Shown: positions 34,193-42,854 of the stretch, one piece after another
How positions within the stretch are numbered: position 1 is the first letter of the stretch
Layout of the letters: each line of letters starts with the position of its first letter
NCBI GenBank assembly: GCA_034638255.1
Contig: JAWPGT010000001.1
Span: forward strand, 2,542,001-2,606,000
Reading direction: 5' to 3'
From: Coprinus comatus
Taxonomy: Eukaryota; Basidiomycota; Agaricomycetes; Agaricales; Agaricaceae
DNA: 64,000 nucleotides
The notes under the pieces: model-generated
The model's database searches: none
Told to the model about the DNA's origin: nothing
What the model saw: the letters and a program-made list of their open reading frames with translations, nothing else
Position numbers and translations under genes: made by a program

Positions 34193-34425
34193 ATGAAGAT
34201 TCTGTCTCTTATCTTAATGCTCTCCATGATATATTTCACCTCAGCTGCAACTATTCCGAATCACTCTGGAGGCCGGGACAGTAAGTGTAGTCAAGTTGTC
34301 AAGCTCTCATAATAAAATTCCTTACCTCTCTTTCAGATCTGTCCCCGAATTCAATAGATTCCCTGGGCTCTCGCCAGAGGAAGCCTGCGTCAGCTGGGTG
34401 GCCTTTCAGATCGTACGACGACTGA
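34193..34425 (+). CDS. Candidate RiPP precursor peptide B (58 residues, secreted)
   Basis: Two exons with an intron at 34281-34336 (GTAAGT...CAG) at the same codon phase as in precursor A. The signal peptide is MKILSLILMLSMIYFTSA, then the conserved ATIPNHSGG. The middle differs (NLSPNSIDSLGSRQRKPASA, with an RK pair), and the protein ends with GWPFRSYDD directly followed by TGA. In copy A the aligned codon is CGA (Arg). DNA similarity continues past the TGA (GATxxCAATxTGGCC, then GGGCTGGTCA), so the stop here comes from one base change and removes the tail seen in A. The GWPFRSYDD codons are identical in both copies. No known toxin or pheromone motif is recognised. Precursor status rests on the pairing with UstYa genes and on the conservation pattern. 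Confidence 0.75.
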
Positions 34426-34851
34426 GATAACAATTTGGCCTTACTGCCGCGGCGGAAGGGCTGGTCATAAATGCATAATGAAGGTTTGAATGGACATGAT
34501 GATTTTATTTATACGGTGCTGGTGGCGACTAGTAGCAGTATAACTTGTATCCACACCATTCGTTGGGATATTTGTCCGTGAACGATGAACATTTCGTATT
34601 TGATTTCCAGCAATACTGTAGTATATTAGAGACTTGGACTCGCATAGTACTTTGTAATCGATAATATGTACTGTTAGTGTTAGTAATAGTAAATACTCTA
34701 ATTCAAAAGTCGCTAGTGGTCTACAGGTATATAGTACATATAAGTTATACGATATTGGACATGTCCCAAATAAGGAATAAATATGTTTGTGGATAATTAA
34801 GGAGAATAAAAAGAAAAGAAAAGAAAGAAAAGAAAGGGGGTAATGAAAGTT

Positions 34852-36039
34852 TTAGTGCGGTGGAGTAATCATTAAGATGGGGGAAGGTCGGACGACCTCT
34901 ATGCCATCTACGAGAATAGTTGATATCAATGGACAAAGCCAAGGATCTCTTAAAGCTCCAATAAGGTCCTCTGTATCAACTCCCCGAATTCGGAGAAGCC
35001 GTAACTGAGGAAATGCACGCAACAAATATGTCGTCAATGGATGCGAAAACTCTGAAATATTTGACAAGCTCAACATATGTAATCGAGCAAATACAACGGG
35101 AGTTCTGGCAATTTCGTTGATCACTCCGACTAAGCGAACCAACGCAGAACCTCGGATGTTCTCGAGCTCGAGCTCCTCGAGAACAAACGGATTCATGACA
35201 GAGCGGACAACCTGAACAGGCAGATTGGTCTCATAATCAGATATGTAAATAAATTTGAGGTGTTGGTTATTAATGGATGGTGAGAAAGTAAGAGAAATAC
35301 GCTTTTGTGAGAACATGTCTAGGGTTCCAGCCAACCTAAGCTGGGTGAGTTGCGTCATGCAAGGCTGAGATGGAGTTGCGGGGTGATTATCATCCAGAAG
35401 TGCCTTTTGGTTGAGTATATGTTCCGGTGCTCTAACCAGCGTAAGGGACGTTACACCGGAAAGTTCTGAGGCATGAGATATATGCAGCCCAATTCCTTCT
35501 AGCGTCAAGGTCTTGAATCGTTCTTGATTCAGGCTGAGCGGACCAATGTAACATTGTTGTTGAACCATCAAGGTTTGCCGGACAACGAGACATTCAAGCC
35601 TCGGGAGTTGTTGGAAGATTGGGAAAATTCGGGAAATGATGACGTTCCGGCCAATAATTCGAAGCTCTTGTAGCCGGTCAGTGACCGAGGCATCGGAGAT
35701 CGCCTGCAGAAATGGTTGGTGTGCAGACAAAAACACAGTGACATCCATGTCTGCGAGAGCCAGGGTGAGTGGATACGGATTTGAACGTTGAAGGATATCT
35801 TGAGTTATTGTGGGATTGTGGGGATGCGATATATGTACGTGAGTCCAGTGATGAGGGAGGTCTAGAATGACCTCACGCCAGTGATGGCAGACATGAGACA
35901 GAGTGAGTGGAGTAGTAATTGAGCTTTTCGAGTCGGAAAGCAGATGCGATTGATGTACCAAGTTAAAGATGTCAACAAGCAGTTCTGTCGGCGCTTCCGC
36001 CATCCGCGATAACCTAGGGGGTAGGTAGTTGTGTTTCAA
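34852..36039 (-). CDS. F-box protein, Agaricomycete type
   Basis: A single-exon protein of about 395 residues. It starts at 36039, or at the internal ATG giving MAEAPTELLVDIFNLVHQSH, which is the better F-box start. LTLSHVCHHWREVILDLPHHWTHVHI is the standard end of the mushroom F-box-like motif, including the Trp pair. The rest is a run of leucine-rich, strand-forming units (LTLVRAPEHIL, MTQLTQLRLAGTL, LEELELENIRGSALVRLVGV, RLHMLSLSNISEF, FPQLRLLRIRGVDTEDLIGA), consistent with degenerate LRRs. It would recruit an unknown target to an SCF ubiquitin ligase. It ends the accessory island on its right side. The frame is intact. Confidence 0.82.
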   Translation of the reverse strand: MKHNYLPPRLSRMAEAPTELLVDIFNLVHQSHLLSDSKSSITTPLTLSHVCHHWREVILDLPHHWTHVHISHPHNPTITQDILQRSNPYPLTLALADMDVTVFLSAHQPFLQAISDASVTDRLQELRIIGRNVIISRIFPIFQQLPRLECLVVRQTLMVQQQCYIGPLSLNQERFKTLTLEGIGLHISHASELSGVTSLTLVRAPEHILNQKALLDDNHPATPSQPCMTQLTQLRLAGTLDMFSQKRISLTFSPSINNQHLKFIYISDYETNLPVQVVRSVMNPFVLEELELENIRGSALVRLVGVINEIARTPVVFARLHMLSLSNISEFSHPLTTYLLRAFPQLRLLRIRGVDTEDLIGALRDPWLCPLISTILVDGIEVVRPSPILMITPPH

Positions 36040-36697
36040 CAGCTATGTTGAGGTTGCTTATGTATGTTTGTCTCACGCCCTGACAGTGACATTACACATG
36101 TTAAATTGCTGGTCCAACCAGGTACATACTTGGTACATATGTACCTGCTGGTTCTATGTAAACAGAACCGCTAGAAGTTTCATTCAATTAGGGATTGATA
36201 GGGATTCTCCAATACAATATGCGACGTTTTTACTATGCATTAGATTTCTGCTGATTTTTTTTTTCAGGGTTTCATTATTTATATCAAGCCTGGTGATAGC
36301 TGAGCGCTGATTAATGATTCTTACTGGATTCTTTTAGGGATGTATGTGCTCCACATGTGCTCTTACTGATCTATACAAGCTGATACACCATACACCTACC
36401 CGGATTCCGGAGGCTGACTGTTTCAATGTTTCAGTAGTCCTAAAAACACAATGTAATGAATACCTTCCTTACAACGGACATGACAGCTCCTAGAATATAG
36501 AAGAGCTCATCTATTATGTACATTGTAACGAGACTCAGCACAAGTACACAAGAAAGTAGGTAGCCTTTAATAAGTTCAATGACGACATTCGTTCCTGTCA
36601 TTCTCCGTACTCATAAACTTAGTGATTTGTGAAGAGCGTACCATGAACACTCCCTTACAGTGTACACGAAACTGCACCATGTCGCATACGAGAATAC
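36040..36697. other. Intergenic region
   Basis: No gene seen. The part next to the F-box gene is its probable promoter. The right part is AT-rich, 3' flanking sequence of the damaged membrane-protein gene. Confidence 0.4.
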
Positions 36698-37513
36698 TTA
36701 GTTATAACCCGGTGGAGGTTCCGCCATAACTCTAATCGTTTCTATCTCTCTTCTCAATTGTTCAATCTCCGTCCTCCACTCCGAGTTCATTTCCTGCAGC
36801 TGCCGAGCAAGGATTTGAAGAGACCACCGGTATATTAGGAACCGATATGCGACGTGGAATGCTAGATTGAGACTCGGAAATTGGTGGTAGGCCCCTAGTC
36901 GGAACCGTTGCTGCTGCTCCAGGAGGCAATGAAGGAACTGAAGATGTAGTTGGCAATGTAGGCGATGAGAAATGACCCCGTTGATCTTGGGAAATACCTT
37001 CTCATCTAGGTCACCATCTCTGATTGTCCGACCTTTGGTTCACGACCCCGGGATCCTGGTAATTCGAGGTCACTTTAGAGTTGACAGTCGGTGGTTGAGC
37101 GAAGTTACTACGACATATGGAATGGTACTGGGACAGTAGCGTCTGGTCTCGGGAATGAGTGTGTTTTCGAGTATTCATAGGCTGCATCTCCTTGTGATTT
37201 TTTCTTGCGTTTCCAAAGGAGTATCACTCCAAAGAAGTCCGAGGAAGACCACTCCACCAACAACACCTACTATAGCACCAATATTTGAGCCACCCCCATT
37301 GGAGTTGTTATCTGAGTCGGATTCATTCAGCCCTGTATTATTGATAAGTTGGTTACCCATTCTGCGTAAACTCTTGTTAATGGATATATAATATACGAGC
37401 AACGGTACCTTACCCATTACTAAGAGTGCATATGAAGCTGCAATATTGCCTAAGTCAACAGATATAGCAAAGACCGGCCATGCGCTATTCTTATCCATGA
37501 GTTTCAGCCCCAC
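36698..37513 (-). pseudogene. Single-pass membrane protein with Ser/Gly-rich stalk (mushroom type), frame-disrupted
   Basis: The pieces follow the order of a common mushroom family of unknown function. An ectodomain end comes first, then the stalk and helix SDSDNNSNGGGSNIGAIVGV with VVGGVVFLGLL, a basic stop-transfer LLWKRKKK, a Ser/Pro-rich cytosolic part (SVPNIPVVSSNP) and the terminal coil RTEIEQLRREIETIRVMA ending PPPGYN at 36698. The pieces lie in different frames: between FLGL and LLWKRKKK (about 37225), and between VVSSNP and LARQLQEMN (about 36815). In-frame stops also lie downstream of the KRKKK exon (about 37105). The first exons cannot be joined cleanly. It is either a pseudogene or a gene with several assembly indels. 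Confidence 0.5.
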
Positions 37514-38050
37514 TATACAGAGACAGTTTTACTCACTCGTTGACAGAGCGGAAGGAGTAACTACTACTATCAACCAATCAGTATTCCTGCGCACAATTTA
37601 TGATCTTCTGTTCTCACTTGGAGTAGGCCCCTTCAGTCTCGGACAATAAAAAAGGACAATGAACTACGAGTATTGGGATATTATGGATAGTATATAGAGG
37701 TAGTGTAGGTATTATTCATAGCTGGTAATGGTATAAAGAATCGTACGAAGATATCGAAGGCAAAAATGATACAGAGGTAAAAGAAAGAGTCTCAAACAAA
37801 AGTCAAAGAATAGTCAGTGTCAATGAATATAATGAATAGAGGTGAAAGAAATGGAAATGGTTCGGGTGTGTCGAAAATGGTGGGATAGTGGAGCCGCAAA
37901 GAGAGTGGTAGTAGAAATGGTGTGCATACGGTGAGTGAGGCAAAAAGATGGTGGGGTTGGTGTTTGGGGTGTGTTGGAATTTTAGGGTTTGGGTAATGAG
38001 GGATGTAAGACGTGGCCTAGCCTAGTCGGAAACCATTGGACAAGATTCTC
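37514..38050. other. Intergenic region
   Basis: No gene seen. The right part is the 3' flank of the SAP-like gene. The sequence is purine-rich on the plus strand, with GTGG and AAAG repeats and no clear ordered repeat. Confidence 0.4.
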
Positions 38051-38978
38051 CTAATAGTATGTCCTACGTCGTTTGTGTCTGTTCCCACTGACAAGAGCAG
38101 CAAAACGTGGATCGTCTTCCAATTCTTCAGCTCGGTCTTCTAAATAACTAGAAATCCCCGTGTAAAGTTCAGCTACCGTTCCCTCAAATGGGTTTGGAAG
38201 ATCAAGCGCTACAGCAAGAGTCTGTAACTCGTCTTTCCGTTTGTAATAACTTAACCCAGGTCGATCGAATATCATAGTTTGCGCATCCGTACAGATTTTC
38301 TCCATCCGTTAACCTTATCCAGGTCTTTCCTAGTTTTCTCCGCTTCCTGGCTGCCAACACCTCTGGTTTTGTCCCTTTCGCTACTTCTCTCATCATGGCA
38401 GCTCGTTCTCTCCTTCCAGCTTCAATTTCCAATGTTCGTAATCTCCCTGTTTCCGATTTCATGATTTCCATAGTCAGAGTCATTTTCAGGTTTTCAAAAG
38501 CTGTTTTAGGATTAGGATTTTGGAAGGCTTTTTTCTCCGCAGCCCACAATTTCCTCTCGGCTCGAGCTTCCCGTTTTTCATGGTATTCTCGTAATTCTTC
38601 TATAGTATAGAATTCCTTGTCTTCGAGTCCAATGTACTCATCGAGCTCATCCTCCTCTTCCTCCCCCCATCCCTGGTTTTCGTTTTGAGAAAGTGTAGAG
38701 GATAGAATAGTTTGTTCGTGTAAAACTTCAGCAAGCGCGTCAAACATAAGCCGAATATCATGAACCTCTTCTAAAAGTTCTACCCTGGATTTTTCAAAAT
38801 CGCTCTTGAAGGTCGTAAGGTGAGCCATTTTTCGAAGGCAGTATTCGATCAGATCTCTGGGCTCCAAATATTCGATCGGGGATGGTTCGGGTCGTTGTAG
38901 TTGACGCTGTACAAATATAGCGTTTTCACGATCCATGTCTTCTGTCGTTGCTGAACGCTGTCGTTGAAATGGACGCAT
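38051..38978 (-). CDS. Coiled-coil protein with a C-terminal SAP-like motif, probably nuclear
   Basis: The start at 38978 gives a charged, helical protein (EYLEPRDLIEYCLRKMAHLT, then an acidic run EEEEDELDEYIGLEDKEF and the coil EELREYHEKREARAERKLW). The first exon has a donor after KRRKLGKTWI (GTTAAC), and splicing at the AAG near 38252 gives ISYYKRKDELQTLAVALDLP followed by FEGTVAELYTGISSYL. This helix-turn-helix spacing fits a SAP DNA-binding motif. The end, NRHKRRRTYY at 38051, is basic and nuclear-signal-like. Without the intron the frame would stop inside YGCANYDIRSTW, so the spliced form is preferred. It is probably a chromatin-associated protein. Identification as a SAP domain is moderate; I know no characterised homologue. 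Confidence 0.7.
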
Positions 38979-39566
38979 TGCAGAATAGTAAAAAACAGCG
39001 TTCTAAGTGGAACAAGTGGAGAGTATTTTTCTCTTATTTCTTGGATACCACGATTTACGCGTTAAGACTTTGGGAAGGAAAAAATATGAGAAAATGGGGG
39101 CTGATAGACACGATCAAAATTAGCATCATTCGATATATACGCGTCAAATTATGATCGCGAATATTTGTAACTTACTGCCACCGTGTTTTGGGGTTAAGAA
39201 TATGTCGAAGCGGTATTTTCCAAGGGTTCAAACGAGAAGGCTCTCTCCTAAACGTTGGGGGTTGGGGTGAGTAAATAAGGTATAATAGCGCGACTTAGGG
39301 TAATTGGGGTCAAACGCAAATGAATAAAAACCCATATGTAGGCGTTTAGTTTCTCGGCGATCAATTATAAAATTGATAGCCGGATATCTATCGGGTCATT
39401 CTTCTCCCATATACACAGGATAAGTAGCTGCAACTCGACTCAGCACACCCTCAAGCTCTCCCATCTCAACGCAAAAGGACCAAGGTAAAGTCACATTCAT
39501 CTTATCCCGGAATCACACAATCTCTAACGATTTTTCAACAACTTTCTAGGAGTTTTAGAGTCCAAA

Positions 39567-40764
39567 ATGTCGTCTGCTCTATTCAATTTTACACGTGTCG
39601 CATCACGGACCAGAGCATCTATAAAGCCCAACTCCCGATTGTCCTCCACAAAAACTGGAGCTGGAGGCCATGGTCATGGTCATGGACATAAACACAAACC
39701 CAATGTTCCCGAAACCTCACGTCCATATGCGACAATAGCAGCAGCAACTGCTCTTTCTCTTGGAGCCTATACCTTTGGATCAATATACCCACCAGCAACT
39801 ATCGAACTGCTCTTTCCAAGAATCGCGCCAGCACCCCCTACCGATCCTACTTCTCCCGAATCAATAGCCTATACCGAATCCTTAGAATGTGAACTCCAAA
39901 ACCATCCTTTCCTAAAGGATTTACGTTCATCTGATGATGCTAAGGATTGGTATGAAGCAAGACCTTATCAAGGTTTCCCAGAAGAAAGACGCGTTAACAG
40001 TCTTACTGCTGGTGCCTTGAGAGGTCCTGGAAAATTGGCTATAGCACCACTGATCAGAGCCAAACGTGATGAATCGGAGAGTATGGCGATTGTTCATGTT
40101 GGTAGAGGGTTATGTGGTCATGATGGGATTATTCACGGTGGTCTGTTGGCTACACTTTTGGATGAGACTTTGGCTAGGACTGTGAGTCTTATTGTCCCTA
40201 TTCCTTGACTGATTGACTGACCGCTTTTGGGATTATTAAAGGCTATCATGAATCTACCTGACAAAGTTGGAGTTACCGCGAAATTATCACTAAATTATCG
40301 TGCGCCCACTCGCGCAGATCAGGTAGGTTCCAACGTATTTTGGAAAACAAAGTACTCGTTTTCTCATACTTCGTCCTTCATTACAGTTCATCGTCATCAA
40401 AACTTCACTAGTCAAAGCCGAAGGTAGAAAAACTACCGTCAGGGGAAGAGTAGAAGACCTCGAAGGAACGCTTTTAGTTGAAGCAGAGTATGTCAAATAT
40501 TTCAAATTCATTATTCTAAAAGCGATACCTAATAATCTTACATTTAACTTTCTTTTAATCAGTGCTCTTTTCATTCAACCAAAATACGCCAAACTCCTCA
40601 GTTCAGCAGCTTTAAAACAAGCAATGGGAGAACAACCTAAACACGATGCTCCTTTACATCTTGCCGATGGACCAGAGCTTAAGCAACATCATCATCATCA
40701 CCACTCTCACTCCTCATCCTCATCCTCATCAGCCTACAAATTAGAGTTTTCCCTTGCCGGTTGA
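39567..40764 (+). CDS. Hotdog-fold thioesterase, THEM4-like, probably mitochondrial
   Basis: The start at 39567 gives a basic, Ser/Arg-rich leader (SSALFNFTRVASRTRASIK) that looks like a mitochondrial presequence, a GHGHGHGHKHK stretch and one helix (TIAAATALSLGAYTFGSIY). The catalytic hotdog domain follows with LCGHDGIIHGGLLATLLDE, the signature (HGG...E/D) of PaaI/THEM4 acyl-CoA thioesterases. Exons then give GVTAKLSLNYRAPTRAD, VKAEGRKTTVRGRVEDLEGT and LLVEADALFIQPKY. The C-terminus carries a His/Ser run (HHHHHHSHSSSSSSS) and stops at 40764. A leader intron is visible upstream (about 39484-39549, GTAAAG...TAG). Relatives hydrolyse acyl-CoA thioesters; the exact substrate is unknown. The frame is intact. 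Confidence 0.85.
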
Positions 40765-42854
40765 ATAATACGAGTATCGTTATATTTCTTTCTTTTTACC
40801 CTCCTTCCGATTCGGTTACAATAACGTTCCTACGATCCTAACACATGCTCCCCACGTTGTGACGTTTATTTGATATACGGTGTGGGGTATTGGTAAATAC
40901 TTGACATGCATTTTTGATCGAGGATATTCGCGATTGGATTATGGGTATTTGATGATCCGACATTTTCATTTTACATAGAATAGAACATGGGTGGTGTGAG
41001 AGAGAGACGATTGTGGATTTTATTGCTAGAGATAGATGTCTATAGTATATCTACTTCAACTACTTTACCTACTTAATTGATTTTTGTTAATCATTGTGTT
41101 ACTATGTAGTGGGAGTACTTTTGTTAGTATGATTATCACTTCACTGAGTTTTCGTACCACAGCTGGGTATCTTCGTCAATTAAGGTCAAGAAATATTTGC
41201 ACGTTTAGTTTTAACATGGTTCATCAAAATCATTGTTGCAAAAATATGAAGCTCAAGCAGATACTAGTAGTATTCTCGTGAATTCTTCACGTCGCAGTCC
41301 GCTGGAAGTTACTACCAACTAGTCTCTTATCCTTTCCCAAAAATAGTTGTATGTGCATAACTTTGCATTTTCGAGGTGTGAGACTCTATGGCTATTTATG
41401 GGAATCAGGCTATGGAAATTGCTCGTAGAGAGTGAAAAACTTCCATCAGGAGACCATCTTCAAGCGATTCAGACAGAGATGATTATTATAATGCTATACT
41501 AGCCGTACTAGTATCATGAATCGACACTTGTATACTATATTGCTTTTTTTATATCTTGGATTCAACTAGAGACACTTGGTACCAAGGATACGTAGTTCCA
41601 TCTTCAAATGATAGAGACGGTTATTATAACTCTGTTACTAGTATACGTTGTACTTCTTTTGTCACCATCTTTGGAAGCGTATTTTTATCTTAAAGCTATA
41701 CCTGTTGAAAGTGATAGATTATTCGAGCTCGATGAGTTGGGTACTCATGAGAGATAGTTACTATGCCATAAGCCTGAGACCATGATAGCTTGTGGCAGTT
41801 AGTTGCTGATACAACTCACTGCATGTGCATAAGGCGACTTAAGTTGTCTAATCCTATTACTAGTAGTAGTACTAGTAAAGACTTTAAGGATTCAACAGAT
41901 ACGATGGGGTTGTATTTTGATTTCTTCTTGGAAGTTGGCTCACAATTACTCTTCTTTTATTTTGTTTCTCCGGTTCATCGGTACAAGGGACACGTCATAC
42001 TAACACTTCACCGGTCACCGACAATCATCCGTCATCCGTCACCACTATTATCATTGTGGGCTGGAAATGTGTTCGCATCATTATCATCATATAGATAACG
42101 GTTAAGTAACCTCACATGCACTCAAAACCAAGTTGAAACACGAAGCATATTCGCTAAAACAATCTTTCAATCTGATACATAGTGACAACAATTTAAATAT
42201 GATCTTCTCCCTACTCACATTATGTGTAAAACCATTAGACACTAAGCCCTTTCATTTACCGAACTTCTAACAATATGAGCTATTCGTTTGACGGTGGAGT
42301 CGAAGAAACCAAATGATGTAGTAAGATCACGATCCATCACATTGTATGATGTGCCAGTAGAAAGGTTTAATCAAAAATGATGCTGCATCGCTACCGTTGG
42401 AAACGAATATGAAATAAGATAATAGATATTATATTTGTGTCCAAGGCCTAAAATTATATTGTATAAAATAATTCCCATCATCATACGAAGCTTGGGTATT
42501 GATATAGGATAATGCTGTTCAGTATACTCAAACGACGGCAAAGACCCATCGGTACATGAATAAAAACACGGACCTCTTTCCATTTCTTACTTTCTGAAGA
42601 TAAGGCACATATAGTAAAACATAAAACATAAAACATAAAAATGATATTGATATTTGATTGAACACAACCCGTCCCCCTTTATAAATCTTGACATCACACT
42701 CCAACCCGACGATCACGACCCACATAAAACTTGGGCTTGCCGACATTGTTCAGTGGTCTATTTTGATCCTTCTCTTCGACTCTTTTCTGGTCCTATACGC
42801 AGAGGAAAAAATTAAAGGTATGCTATCACAACTACCGGTGTACAATATATTTAT
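40765..42854. other. Long gene-poor intergenic region
   Basis: About 2.1 kb without a supported gene. Two weakly similar segments (near 41450-41520 and 41605-41670) share TTCAA-GA-GAGA-G-TTATTATAA-CT words, suggesting an old local duplication. A three-copy AAAACATA repeat lies at 42614-42640. The part at 42680-42850 may hold a 5' exon of the next gene, ending AAATTAAAG before GTATGC. Confidence 0.4.

Noticed and set aside
32840..34425. The two small secreted peptides as mating pheromone precursors
   Set aside because: Basidiomycete pheromone precursors end in a CaaX box and lack a signal peptide. These have a signal peptide and end in DD or VA with no Cys.
36698..37513. The damaged membrane protein as part of the RiPP-like island
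   Set aside because: It lies beyond the F-box gene, belongs to a family found throughout mushroom genomes, and has no link to peptide tailoring.
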